Assembly: GCA_947626475.1 (NCBI GenBank)
Contig: CANQSK010000009.1
Coordinates: 1-43,338 of the forward strand
Reading direction: 5' to 3'
DNA: 43,338 bases
DNA from: an uncultured Lachnospiraceae bacterium
Lineage (GTDB): Bacteria > Bacillota > Clostridia > Lachnospirales > Lachnospiraceae
Below, piece by piece: positions 1 to 7,761 of the stretch (the stretch's first letter is position 1; every line of letters begins with the position of its first letter). Position numbers and translations under genes: made by a program. The notes beneath the pieces were generated by a model. It saw only the letters and a list, made by a program, of their open reading frames with translations, did no database searches and had not been told where the DNA came from.

Positions 1-1344
1 GCGGACAAGACCGCTGCCGTTCTTGCCCAGGTTCAGAGTGAGCAGGAGGCTGTGCTTGGCCAGGTGATCGGCGGAAGCGCTACACCTCTCTGGGGCGGTT
101 ATGTTTACTATGATTATGCGGAGCCGCGTATTGTGGAGACCGGCTACGGAGATTTTGTTACGGATGTATTTCTGGCCAGCGCGAAAGAGTTTGCGAAGCA
201 GCACGATATGAGACAGCCGGTGATCGCTGTGGAAAATGGCGGAGGCATCTCCGCGACGCTGCCGGTGGGGGTCATAACGAGAGGCGATATTTTGAATGCG
301 TTTAACCATGGCAACATGGTGGAGGTGATGGAGATCACGCCGGAACAGCTTTATACGGCTCTGGAGATCGGTCTGACAATGACCGGACAGGACGAGACCG
401 GGCTTCTTCTCCGGACCAGGGTCAGCGGCAGCTTCCTTCAGGTGGCGGGCTTCTCCTACGCTTATGATCCGGCCGGTTCCAGCGGCGCCAAGGTGACGTC
501 TGTGGTGCTGGACGACGGCAAGGAGCTGTCAAGAACGGACAAGATTACGAAGCTTCTGGTGGCTACCAATAATTATGTGACCACCTTCAAGGGAATCGCG
601 GACGGCCGCAAGGTGGGAGAGCTGGGCGGCGAGGACGCCCTTGTGTCGGACTATATTCAGAACATGAATACCGACGATAACAAACCCTTTGTATATCCCA
701 CTACAGCCAACCGGATTCAGATCGCGAATGATAAATCGCCGGATACTTACCAGGTTTCCATTCCTGTGGAGGACAGCCAGGATAAGAGCGCGTCTCTGGC
801 GGGACAGACCGTATATCTGAGAATTGACGACGGAAAAGAGAAAGCTTACACGATAAGCCGCGACAACATGCTTCACATGACCCTGAGCAAGGGACCCCAT
901 ACCCTGTATCTTCGGGAAACAGCCGACAATATTCCGGTGTATGTGAACAACTATTCCGGCTCCGGAACCGTGACGACCCGGGACGGCTACTATCGCCGGG
1001 CATTCAAGGTAGACCGGGCGCTGGTCGGAAAGGATATGTCGGGAAGCAACGGAACCTGGTCGCGCGATCCCGGCGGCTGGAGATTTAAGTTTGACAACGG
1101 GCATCATCCGGCCGGTGAGTGGGCTTATCTGAAGTGGCGCGGAACCTATTGCTGGTATTACTTTGATGAGACTGGTTATATGGCTACGGGATGGCTGGAT
1201 GATAACGGCCACCGGTATTATTTCCATCCGCTCCATGACGGAACCTGCGGCCGTATGTATACGGGCCGCCAGCTCATTGACGGAGTATGGTATGAGTTCA
1301 GCACGGATGAGGACGGTCCTCTGGGAGCGCTGATAACCGAATAA
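1..1344 (+). CDS. 5'-nucleotidase family surface protein, C-terminal part, with cell-wall-binding repeats
   Basis: The gene is cut by the left edge: the frame is open from base 1, so the true start lies outside. What remains is the C-terminal domain of the 5'-nucleotidase / 2',3'-cyclic phosphodiesterase family, seen in the motif AVENGGGI, the segment GVITRGDILNAFNHGN and the following LYTALE helix, which together form the substrate-specificity domain. The last ~95 residues are rich in Trp, Tyr and Gly (GTYCWYYFDETGYMATGW) and match choline/cell-wall-binding repeats. The protein is therefore probably secreted, held on the wall, and releases nucleosides from extracellular nucleotides; the metallophosphatase domain and signal peptide would be upstream. 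No T-rich terminator is visible after the stop. The family call is firm; the exact substrate is not. Confidence 0.82.
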   Translation, partial: ADKTAAVLAQVQSEQEAVLGQVIGGSATPLWGGYVYYDYAEPRIVETGYGDFVTDVFLASAKEFAKQHDMRQPVIAVENGGGISATLPVGVITRGDILNAFNHGNMVEVMEITPEQLYTALEIGLTMTGQDETGLLLRTRVSGSFLQVAGFSYAYDPAGSSGAKVTSVVLDDGKELSRTDKITKLLVATNNYVTTFKGIADGRKVGELGGEDALVSDYIQNMNTDDNKPFVYPTTANRIQIANDKSPDTYQVSIPVEDSQDKSASLAGQTVYLRIDDGKEKAYTISRDNMLHMTLSKGPHTLYLRETADNIPVYVNNYSGSGTVTTRDGYYRRAFKVDRALVGKDMSGSNGTWSRDPGGWRFKFDNGHHPAGEWAYLKWRGTYCWYYFDETGYMATGWLDDNGHRYYFHPLHDGTCGRMYTGRQLIDGVWYEFSTDEDGPLGALITE

Positions 1345-1502
1345 CCGGACAGGACTTTGGTTCCTGCCGTAAATCCAGAAAATGGCTGCCAGGCTTTTGG
1401 AAAGGTTTCCAACTGTCTCCTATCGTTTTCCCAACTTCTGTATGCTAACATAAAAAGGTAACAGAACTGTAAAAATTATGTAGCGACAGGAGGAGGTTTA
1501 TT

Positions 1503-2417
1503 ATGAAGAAGTTGGTACTTTATGCAGCGGCGGCCAGTGTGGCAGCGGCCGTGTCGGTTCCAGTGCCGGCGCAGGCGGCGGTGAAGGTGTATACGATCAG
1601 CGGAAGCGACTGCTGCCGGATTCTGGCGGAGCTTGTTGGCTGCGGCCGGAATCCGGGAAGCAGCGGTGAGCTGGGATGGTTCCCGGGCCAGGGACCGGAG
1701 ATTCAGGGAAACGGCAGCGGTGAGCTGGAGTGGTTCCCGGGCCAGGGGCCTGATATCCAGGGAAATGACAGCGGTGAGCTGGAATGGTTTCCTGGCCAGG
1801 GACCTGATATCCAGGGAAATGGCAGCGGTGAGTTGGAATGGTTCCCGGGCCAGGGACCGGAGATTCAGGGAAATGGCAGCGGTGAGCTGGAATGGTTCCC
1901 GGGTCAGGGGCCTGACAACCAGGGAAATGACGACGGATTGGAATGGTTCCCAAATCAGGGATGGCAGCAGCAGGTTCCGGAACAGCAGATGCCGGAGCAG
2001 CAGTGGCCGGGACAGCAGACTCCGAGTCAGGGAAATAGCCAGGCGAGAGCCTATATTGATGGAGTTATCGAGCTGGTAAACAGGGAGAGAGCGGCAGCGG
2101 GCCTGTCGCCTGTGACGGAAGATTCCCGTCTGACGGCGGCGGCCACGATCCGGGCTCAGGAGACAGCCGTCAGCTTTTCCCACACCAGGCCGGGCGGCGG
2201 TCATTTCAGCAGCGTGCTGACCCAGAACGGCATTTCTTTTATGGGAGCCGGGGAAAATATCGCGTATGGTTATCCGACGCCGGAGGCGGTCATGAACGGG
2301 TGGATGAACAGCGCCGGTCACAGAGCCAATATCTTAAACGGCAGTTATACGAAGATAGGCATAGGGTATTATCAGTCCGGCGGGACCATTTACTGTACCC
2401 AGTTATTTACATATTAG
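1503..2417 (+). CDS. Secreted CAP (SCP/YkwD-like) domain protein with 18-residue tandem repeats
   Basis: A 304-residue secreted protein. Residues 1-25 form a signal peptide (MKKLVLYAAAASVAAAV, cleavage near PAQAA). Residues ~55-144 are five copies of an 18-residue unit built on GELEWFPGQGPDIQGN, followed by a partial sixth copy and a Gln/Pro-rich linker. Residues ~180-304 are a CAP domain: VNRERAAAGL, FSHTRPGG, GENIAYG and MNSAGHRANILN carry the His/Glu residues typical of the YkwD branch. A clear AGGAGG site lies 7 bases before ATG 1503. The bacterial family is often linked to spores or the cell surface, but its biochemical activity is generally unknown. The repeat region is probably a flexible stalk. 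The 158 bases upstream contain a short dyad but no convincing promoter that I can identify. Confidence 0.85.
   Translation: MKKLVLYAAAASVAAAVSVPVPAQAAVKVYTISGSDCCRILAELVGCGRNPGSSGELGWFPGQGPEIQGNGSGELEWFPGQGPDIQGNDSGELEWFPGQGPDIQGNGSGELEWFPGQGPEIQGNGSGELEWFPGQGPDNQGNDDGLEWFPNQGWQQQVPEQQMPEQQWPGQQTPSQGNSQARAYIDGVIELVNRERAAAGLSPVTEDSRLTAAATIRAQETAVSFSHTRPGGGHFSSVLTQNGISFMGAGENIAYGYPTPEAVMNGWMNSAGHRANILNGSYTKIGIGYYQSGGTIYCTQLFTY
1665..1934 (+). repeat. Five 54-bp in-frame tandem repeats
   Basis: Five direct repeats of 54 bases encode GELxWFPGQGPxxQGNxS units in the CAP protein. The copies differ mainly at the Glu/Asp and Gly/Asp positions and by a few silent bases. A sixth, degenerate copy (GLEWFPNQG) follows to about 1960. 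The near identity at DNA level suggests recent duplication or homogenisation, so copy number may vary between strains. Confidence 0.9.
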
Positions 2418-2434
2418 GGTATTAATGCTATAAT
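2406..2434 (+). promoter_or_regulatory. Strong extended -10 promoter giving a leaderless exonuclease mRNA
   Basis: TTTACA (2406-2411), a 17-base spacer and TATAAT (2429-2434) preceded by TG at 2426-2427 form a near-consensus extended -10 promoter. The -35 box lies inside the last codons of the CAP gene. Seven bases after TATAAT is 2441, the A of the exonuclease ATG, so the predicted transcript has essentially no 5' leader and no ribosome site. Confidence 0.75.
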
Positions 2435-2440
2435 GCCTTC

Positions 2441-3439
2441 ATGAGTACGTATATTGTGATGGATTTGGAGTGGAACCAGAGTCCGTATGGCAAGGAAAAG
2501 TCCATAGAAGCGCTGCCCAGTGAGATCATTGAGATCGGCGCGGTGAAGCTGAATGAGCGCATGGAGCAGGTATCGGAGTTCCATCAGCTGGTGAAGCCTC
2601 AGGTGTACCGGGGGATGAACCGGATTGCCGCCAGGGTTACGCGGCTGAGCATGGAGGAGCTGCAGGTTTTGGGACAGCCGTTTCCGAAGGCATTCGCGGA
2701 GTTTGTGGACTGGTGCGGAGAGGATTACCGTTTCTGCACCTGGGGACCGGCAGATATGCTGGAGCTTCAGCGGAATATAGATTATTACCGGATTCCCAAT
2801 CCTTTTGGGTTTCCCCTGTATTATTATGATGTGCAGAAGCTGTACGGTCTGGAGCTGGGAGATGACAAGGAAAAACTGTCTCTGGAGCATGCCATAGACA
2901 GGCTGGGACTCCGACAGGATAAACCGTTTCACAGGGCTTTGGATGATGCCTGTTATACGGGCAAGGTTATGAGGGCCATTGACTTTGAGCGGTGGAAAAC
3001 CTATGTTTCTGTGGATTATCACAGGATTCCCGGAAACCGGGAAGAAGAGATCTATCTGGAGTTTCCCACGTATTCCAAGTATGTGTCCCGGGTATTTCCC
3101 TCCAGGAACGCGGCATTGTCGGACCGGCAGGTGACAGGGATTGCCTGCAGGCAGTGCGGCCGCAGGCTGCGGAAGAAAGTACAGTGGTTTTCTCTGAATC
3201 AGAAGCAGTATTTCTGCCTGGCAGTCTGCCCGGATCACGGATATGTCCGGGGGAAGCTGCGTATCAAGAAGGTAGACGACGAGGCGGTCTATGTGGTGAA
3301 GACAGTGAAATCCGCAGACGACAGCAGCGTCGAGAAACTCATGGAGAAGAAAATGGAGCACCGCAGAAAGCGGAGACAGTTCCTTCAAAAAGTAAAAAAA
3401 GCGCATAAAAAAGAGGGATCCCACAAGATCAGTTCTTAG
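2441..3439 (+). CDS. DEDDh-type 3'-5' exonuclease (DnaQ/KapD-like) with C-terminal Cys4 motif
   Basis: A 332-residue protein whose first ~180 residues are an RNase T/DnaQ-type exonuclease. The first acidic motif is VMDLEW (residues ~6-11), the second contains the Asp of WGPADMLEL, and the third is FHRALDDA with the His-x4-Asp of the DEDDh class. Such enzymes remove nucleotides from RNA or DNA 3' ends using two metal ions. After the nuclease comes a Cys-x2-Cys (CRQCG) and Cys-x3-Cys (CLAVCP) pair about 30 residues apart, a likely zinc-binding knuckle, then a Lys/Arg-rich tail that may bind nucleic acid. ATG 2441 is needed to keep the first beta strand; no Shine-Dalgarno precedes it and a strong promoter ends 6 bases upstream. 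The RNA or DNA substrate cannot be told from sequence. Confidence 0.85.
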   Translation: MSTYIVMDLEWNQSPYGKEKSIEALPSEIIEIGAVKLNERMEQVSEFHQLVKPQVYRGMNRIAARVTRLSMEELQVLGQPFPKAFAEFVDWCGEDYRFCTWGPADMLELQRNIDYYRIPNPFGFPLYYYDVQKLYGLELGDDKEKLSLEHAIDRLGLRQDKPFHRALDDACYTGKVMRAIDFERWKTYVSVDYHRIPGNREEEIYLEFPTYSKYVSRVFPSRNAALSDRQVTGIACRQCGRRLRKKVQWFSLNQKQYFCLAVCPDHGYVRGKLRIKKVDDEAVYVVKTVKSADDSSVEKLMEKKMEHRRKRRQFLQKVKKAHKKEGSHKISS

Positions 3440-3457
3440 AGGGGGTCCCTCCTTTTT
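3407..3457. terminator. Bidirectional terminator between convergent genes
   Basis: GAGGGATCCC (3413-3422) pairs with the strand 3442-3451 (GGGGTCCCTC), one G-U pair included. It is followed by TTTTT on the plus side (3453-3457) and flanked by an A-run (3407-3412) that gives a U-run on the minus side. It serves the exonuclease and, in reverse, the carboxypeptidase gene. Its left arm lies in the last codons of the exonuclease. A tighter alternative stem is GAGGG/CCCTC at 3439-3451. Confidence 0.8.
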
Positions 3458-3479
3458 GCTTTGCGGCCGCCGGGCCGGA

Positions 3480-4967
3480 TTACCTGCGGCGGCGGAAACG
3501 CTGTCTTCGTGCCGAGCTTCGGTTCCTGCGCTTCTGCTCCATCTTAATGTCAAATTCCATGGAAGAAATCGATCCGTCGTTTAAGCGCGCCATGCGCTTC
3601 TGACGCCGCTTCAGGCGCGCCTCCATCTCCTTTTTCTCGTGGTAAGATTTGACAGCGATAAAAATGCCGGTCAGAGCGGCTACGGCGGCCAGAACGCCCA
3701 GTATCACCCATACAACGGGGGGAACGTAGAAGGGTGCTCTGTCGGACGCCTGGGACGCGCCGGATTCCTCGGATGTGGTTTCGGCCTTCAAAGTGATATC
3801 GGCAATCTGAGCGGCGGTAGTGGCGTAATCGGATGAAGCGCCGCTGGTGCTGACTGCGTTGATGAACAGATAGGCGGAACCCAGATGCCGGTCGCCCCAG
3901 AAATACTCAACCCGGGCAATGGCGTCCGGCGGAGCGCTTTCCGGCAGGTCATAGGTGATCTGGGAGGTTACATAGGTGAAATCTCCCGATTTTGGCAAAG
4001 TCAGGAGGCTGGATGAGTCCAGACGCAGGCCGGACAGGGGGGAGGCCGGAAGGCCCGCAATCGTCATGTCGTTTTCCACGGAAGCGTAGGTAAGGTCAAA
4101 ATCCAGGATGTTTACAGTCTGGAAATTCTGGAAGCCAAAATCCAGAAGCGCTTTGGTATCCCGGTAGTGGGACTGGTGTCCGTTCAGGATGACCGCGATC
4201 AGCCGGAGACCGTCCCGCTCCGCAAAGGTGACCAGAGTGTTGCCGGCCAGGGAGGTGTATCCGGTCTTGCCGCCCAGACATCCCTCATAGTATTCCGACA
4301 GATTTTTTTTGAGCATCTTATGGCCGGGATAGATGCGGGCGCCCTCGGGGTTTCGTTTGGTGACCGGCAGGTCGTAGTACAGAGTTGAGTCGATCTTCAT
4401 AAAAGTCTCGTTCTGCAGGGCCGCCTGGCTGATAAGCGCCATGTCATAGGCGGAGGTATAATGATTTTCATTGTTCAGTCCGCTGGGATTGGCAAAATGG
4501 GAATCCACGCAGCCCAGGGAGGCCGCTTTTTCATTCATCAGCTGGGAAAAACCGTCAATGCTGCCCGCCACATGCTCCGCCAGGGCGTTGGCCACTTCAT
4601 TGGCGGATTTCAGAAGCAGTGCGTAGAGACAGTCCCGGACACTGAGCACGTCGCCCTCATCCAGACCGGCGCTGGTGCTGCCGGCCTCTACGTTGTAGAC
4701 GGCGTCGTGGGAAAATGTGACTGTCTCGTCCAGGCTGCACCGCTCGATAACAATGAGCGCGGTCAGAATCTTGGTGATACTGGCCGGATAATAGGCGTTG
4801 TGGATATTTTTTCCGTACAGGATGGCCCCGGTGGACGCATCCATCAGAATACCGCCGTCCGCCTCGATATCCGCCGTTTCCGGCCATTCGCCTGCGGCAT
4901 AGGCTGCGGAGGGACAGATGCCCAGCAGCAGGGAGACGCAGAGAAGAAGCGAAAACAATTTTTTCAT
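3480..4967 (-). CDS. D-alanyl-D-alanine carboxypeptidase (DacF/PBP5-like), membrane-anchored
   Basis: A 495-residue low-molecular-weight penicillin-binding protein of family S11. It has an N-terminal signal peptide (MKKLFSLLLCVSLLLG) and the three active-site motifs: SITK (Ser63, Lys66), SAN (Ser121-Asn123) and KTG (Lys234-Gly236). It trims the terminal D-Ala from peptidoglycan stem peptides outside the membrane. After the catalytic and beta-rich domains there is a transmembrane segment (VVWVILGVLAAVAALTGIFI) and a very basic cytoplasmic tail ending in RRQRFRRRR, which replaces the amphipathic anchor helix of classic PBP5. It lies 25 bases after the DUF1461 gene and probably shares its promoter. 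A GGAG site precedes ATG 4967. Confidence 0.92.
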   Translation of the reverse strand: MKKLFSLLLCVSLLLGICPSAAYAAGEWPETADIEADGGILMDASTGAILYGKNIHNAYYPASITKILTALIVIERCSLDETVTFSHDAVYNVEAGSTSAGLDEGDVLSVRDCLYALLLKSANEVANALAEHVAGSIDGFSQLMNEKAASLGCVDSHFANPSGLNNENHYTSAYDMALISQAALQNETFMKIDSTLYYDLPVTKRNPEGARIYPGHKMLKKNLSEYYEGCLGGKTGYTSLAGNTLVTFAERDGLRLIAVILNGHQSHYRDTKALLDFGFQNFQTVNILDFDLTYASVENDMTIAGLPASPLSGLRLDSSSLLTLPKSGDFTYVTSQITYDLPESAPPDAIARVEYFWGDRHLGSAYLFINAVSTSGASSDYATTAAQIADITLKAETTSEESGASQASDRAPFYVPPVVWVILGVLAAVAALTGIFIAVKSYHEKKEMEARLKRRQKRMARLNDGSISSMEFDIKMEQKRRNRSSARRQRFRRRR

Positions 4968-4992
4968 AAATAATCTCCGTTACAATACTGTT

Positions 4993-5682
4993 TTATGACT
5001 GCCTGTCCCTTCGGATCAGAATGACGCAGACCACAAAGACCACGGCTACAGCCGCTCCGTAAGTCAGCGCTATTCTGGCTGCCGTATCCATAAAGAATGG
5101 TTCCGGCACGATATTGATAAGAAGGTCCGTTCTGGGATCCAGGATCCACAGATCATTGTCAAAGAATATATGGTGGAAGATCACAAAATATTTGGTGAAA
5201 TCGGTGGCGATAATGGCGGCCAGACCGCAGATGGCGGCGAAAAACAGGACCGTCCCTGCGCACACGGAACGGGGCAGCACCTTTCGCACAGGCGCCCTCA
5301 GGAGCAGAAGTCCGGCCAGGCAGACCAAAGCTGCCGCGACGCAGATGCGCCGCAGGGCCAGACCGCCCAGAAACAGGCCCCGGACGTCTTCCATGTGGGC
5401 AATCTCACGCTCATTGAAAAATTCCCTGGGCTGGCCGTCTACGATCGTGGGTACGTGAAGATCCGGCCGGCGGCCCCTGAGATACGCCATCATTTCCGTG
5501 GTCACGTCCAGAAGGTCGTCCATCTCCATATGAACGTCGGCGGTTACGTTGTATTTGGTATATTCTTTTTCATAGTATCCCGGCGTCCAGTAGGCAACCG
5601 CCTCTATGGAAGTGATCAGCAGGACTATCATAAGGCAGAAAGCAAACAGAATGCCGAAAAAATAGGAAATACATTTTTTCAT
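4993..5682 (-). CDS. TIGR01906/DUF1461 family integral membrane protein
   Basis: A 229-residue membrane protein. It shows an N-terminal transmembrane helix (residues ~5-27), an extracytoplasmic part of ~80 residues with the family hallmark FFNEREIAHMEDVR, and three further helices around residues 105-125, 138-160 and 200-222. A family-typical loop follows the third helix (YFVIFHHIFFDNDLW). The function of the TIGR01906 family is unknown. GAGG stands 8 bases before ATG 5682. It is the first gene of a two-gene unit with the downstream D,D-carboxypeptidase, which suggests a role near cell-wall maturation, but this is inference from position only. Confidence 0.8.
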   Translation of the reverse strand: MKKCISYFFGILFAFCLMIVLLITSIEAVAYWTPGYYEKEYTKYNVTADVHMEMDDLLDVTTEMMAYLRGRRPDLHVPTIVDGQPREFFNEREIAHMEDVRGLFLGGLALRRICVAAALVCLAGLLLLRAPVRKVLPRSVCAGTVLFFAAICGLAAIIATDFTKYFVIFHHIFFDNDLWILDPRTDLLINIVPEPFFMDTAARIALTYGAAVAVVFVVCVILIRRDRQS

Positions 5683-5714
5683 GGGAAAAACCTCATTTTC
5701 TTATTTATCTATAC

Positions 5715-5743
5715 AGTATAGAAGAATCCTGTTTTTTTGTCAA
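5715..5743 (-). promoter_or_regulatory. Promoter for DUF1461-dacF unit
   Basis: On the minus strand TTGACA (5738-5743), a 17-base spacer and TATACT (5715-5720) give a near-perfect housekeeping promoter about 33 bases before the DUF1461 start codon. Confidence 0.8.
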
Positions 5744-5784
5744 CGCCCGGCCGCCTGACGCGTCCGGAGGATTTTACGCGGTTA

Positions 5785-5816
5785 CAGAAAGAAGGGACGC
5801 CGTAAGCGGCATCCCT
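5785..5816 (-). terminator. Terminator after the DUF4145/SH3 gene
   Basis: On the minus strand AGGGATGCCG and CGGCGTCCCT (5807-5816 and 5793-5802) form a 10-bp stem with one G-U pair and a CTTA loop. It is followed by TTCTTTCT. It lies 22 bases past the stop of the minus-strand gene. Confidence 0.75.
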
Positions 5817-5838
5817 CCTGTATTCTTTTGATGATCTG

Positions 5839-6723
5839 TCAGTCGTGGACCAGATACCGGCTGGCCACGTAAGCTTCCTGGCCGTCGTAATTGATAATGG
5901 CCCACTCGTCGTCATACTCTCCGACGTAATCCACGATCGTATCCGGATCCAGAACGCCCAGGCGTCTCCCCTCAGTGGACGGCTCTGCCCTGACGTTCAG
6001 ATGGTCATTGGTCTTAAATACCGCTGCCGGTGTGGTCTCGGCCATGGTCTCGGGAGCCGGCGTGGTCTCGGGAAGAGACTCTTCAATAGTAGGGGCTTCC
6101 GTTGAGGGCACTGTCTCCTCAACATCGGCTTTGCGGCCGCGGAAGAAGTGGACGACTGCAAAAATCAGAATGACCGCGATCACGATCAGAAGCAGGCGCA
6201 TAAGATCCGTGGTGGTAAAGGGCATGCCCTGACTGGGACGCCTGCGGCTCCGCGCCTGACCGGAGGCTGGACGGCGCCTCGGCTGGGACGCGCGCTGCTG
6301 CGCCTGCTGAGACTGCCTGCCGCGGGCGGACTGCTGCGGCTGAGCCTGTCCCTTGCGGTTGAAATCCTTGGAAAAAGTGTAAACCTCCTGGGTCAGCAGA
6401 TGATAGGCCTGATTCGCGTCATAGGCGTTGTCGCTGCCGTCGTGTACTGCCTTGTTGCCCAGCATGCGGATCTTATGGTAGTGCTCACAGGTGGTCTTGG
6501 TGATCCACCGGTTTGTGTAGAGTTCATCAATAAGGGAAGACATGTCCTGATTGCTGTTCTGGGTGGTTATCAGAGCCTTGTCGCATAAATCCCGGATCAT
6601 ATACTCCAGTGTCTGACGGCATCGTACCATGGCCAGATTATATTTTTTCTGATTGATCAGGCTTTCGGCCTCCTGAACGCCCAGTCGGATTTTGTCCCAG
6701 CGATTGCTTTGTGATACTGCCAT
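5839..6723 (-). CDS. DUF4145 - transmembrane - SH3 domain protein
   Basis: A 294-residue protein with three parts. Residues ~5-125 are helical and match the DUF4145 type (AMVRCRQTLEYMIRDLC, then NKAVHDGSD), a domain often found in nuclease- and defence-related proteins. Residues ~126-165 are a Gln/Arg/Ser-rich linker. A single helix follows (LLLIVIAVILIFAVVHFF), then a Thr/Pro/Glu-rich spacer and a C-terminal bacterial SH3 domain (LNVRAEPSTEGRRLGVL to AYVASRYLV). The expected topology is DUF4145 inside and SH3 outside, where SH3 domains usually bind peptidoglycan. AAAGGAGG sits 7 bases before ATG 6723. A TATAAT lies at 6773-6778 on the minus strand, with only a weak -35. The role is unknown. 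Confidence 0.8.
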   Translation of the reverse strand: MAVSQSNRWDKIRLGVQEAESLINQKKYNLAMVRCRQTLEYMIRDLCDKALITTQNSNQDMSSLIDELYTNRWITKTTCEHYHKIRMLGNKAVHDGSDNAYDANQAYHLLTQEVYTFSKDFNRKGQAQPQQSARGRQSQQAQQRASQPRRRPASGQARSRRRPSQGMPFTTTDLMRLLLIVIAVILIFAVVHFFRGRKADVEETVPSTEAPTIEESLPETTPAPETMAETTPAAVFKTNDHLNVRAEPSTEGRRLGVLDPDTIVDYVGEYDDEWAIINYDGQEAYVASRYLVHD

Positions 6724-6851
6724 AGGAACCCTCCTTTACGATAATTGACTTCACCGTATGATTGATATTACAATTATACTATTTTTCGACAAGTTATGCA
6801 CTAAAAATTTTGCAATGTAAGAGAAAATTAAAAACTAAAAATTAAATTCTA

Positions 6852-6880
6852 TTGAAATAAGGGAAGTCTGATGATAAAAT
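6852..6880 (+). promoter_or_regulatory. Promoter for trmB-trxA
   Basis: TTGAAA (6852-6857), a 17-base spacer and TAAAAT (6875-6880) lie 33 bases before the trmB start, in an AT-rich intergenic region shared with the divergent DUF4145/SH3 gene. Confidence 0.7.
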
Positions 6881-6913
6881 GATGGAACACAAGAGGATTT
6901 GGAGGGGAAACGC

Positions 6914-7549
6914 ATGAGGCTACGCCATATTCCCGGCGCGGAGCAGAGAATTGAGGAGAGCGTCCATGTAGTCCGGGAGCCGGAGCTCTGCCGGGGAAGA
7001 TGGGCGGAGGTGTTCGGCAACGGGAATCCTGTCTATATGGAGATAGGCATGGGAAAAGGGCGTTTTCTTATGGAACTGGCCGCGGCCAATCCCGAGATCA
7101 ACTATGTGGGAGTGGAGAGATATTCATCCGTGCTTCTCAAGGCCATCCAGAAGCAGGAAGAGCTTCTTTTGCCCAACGTCCGCTTTCTCCGCGAGGACGC
7201 GCTGGAATTGCCGCAGATGTTCGGCCCGGGGGAAGTGAAGCGGATCTATCTGAATTTTTCGGATCCGTGGCCCAAGGACCGCCATGCCAAGCGGCGGCTG
7301 ACTTCTCCAAGATTTATGGAGGTTTACAGCCAGATTCTTGCGGAGGACGGTTCCGTTGAGTTCAAGACGGACAATGCGGAGCTGTTTGCCTACTCCCTGG
7401 AATCTATTCCGTCGGCAGGCTGGAGGGTCGTCATGGAGACCCATGATCTGCACCACAGCCGGTACGCGGAGGGCAATGTGATGACGGAATACGAAGAAAA
7501 ATTTGCCGCGAAAGGAAATCCCATCTGTAAGCTGATAGCGGTTCGGTGA
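6914..7549 (+). CDS. trmB: tRNA (guanine-N7-)-methyltransferase
   Basis: The enzyme transfers a methyl group from S-adenosylmethionine to N7 of G46 in the variable loop of tRNAs. The SAM-binding loop is EIGMGKGRF, followed by YVGVERYSS; the TrmB signature is NFSDPWPKDRHAKRRL, and the late FKTDNAELF segment is also typical. The length of 211 residues is normal for the family. ATG 6914 was chosen because GGAGGGG ends 7 bases before it; the upstream in-frame TTG at 6899 overlaps that ribosome site. It is the first gene after its own promoter, and a small ORF and thioredoxin follow in the same direction. Confidence 0.94.
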   Translation: MRLRHIPGAEQRIEESVHVVREPELCRGRWAEVFGNGNPVYMEIGMGKGRFLMELAAANPEINYVGVERYSSVLLKAIQKQEELLLPNVRFLREDALELPQMFGPGEVKRIYLNFSDPWPKDRHAKRRLTSPRFMEVYSQILAEDGSVEFKTDNAELFAYSLESIPSAGWRVVMETHDLHHSRYAEGNVMTEYEEKFAAKGNPICKLIAVR

Positions 7550-7580
7550 ATATTTTAAATATAAAACAGGAAAACTGGTG

Positions 7581-7736
7581 ATGGAATTGTCGCTTCAGGA
7601 GACAGTCGCCCGGAAGCTTCAGCAGGCCACCTGCGACAAGCCGGAGCTGAACCGGCAGGTACTGAGGATTCAGAGATCATTGAGGGAGGCGCAGAAAGCC
7701 CTGGACGGAAACGAAAAGCGAACTAAAAAGAATTAA
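7581..7736 (+). CDS. Possible 51-residue protein
   Basis: A short ORF in the 200-base gap between trmB and thioredoxin, beginning MELSLQETVARKLQQA and ending KRTKKN. It is Lys/Arg/Gln-rich, predicted helical, with no signal peptide or cysteine pair. An AGGA lies 9-10 bases before ATG 7581, and the stop is 25 bases before the trxA start. Its codons resemble those of the neighbours. I do not recognise a family. It could be a real small protein or chance open sequence; the position inside the trmB-trxA unit is the main support. Confidence 0.45.
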   Translation: MELSLQETVARKLQQATCDKPELNRQVLRIQRSLREAQKALDGNEKRTKKN

Positions 7737-7761
7737 TATACAAGAAGGAGGAATGATTGTT

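Noticed and set aside
1346-1369. Possible terminator after the 5'-nucleotidase gene
   Set aside because: A bulged CGG/CAGGA stem can be drawn, but no T-run follows.
1397-1412. Perfect dyad TTGGAAAGGTTTCCAA before the CAP gene
   Set aside because: The two-base centre is too small for an RNA hairpin, no promoter is aligned with it, and a 7-base arm can occur by chance.
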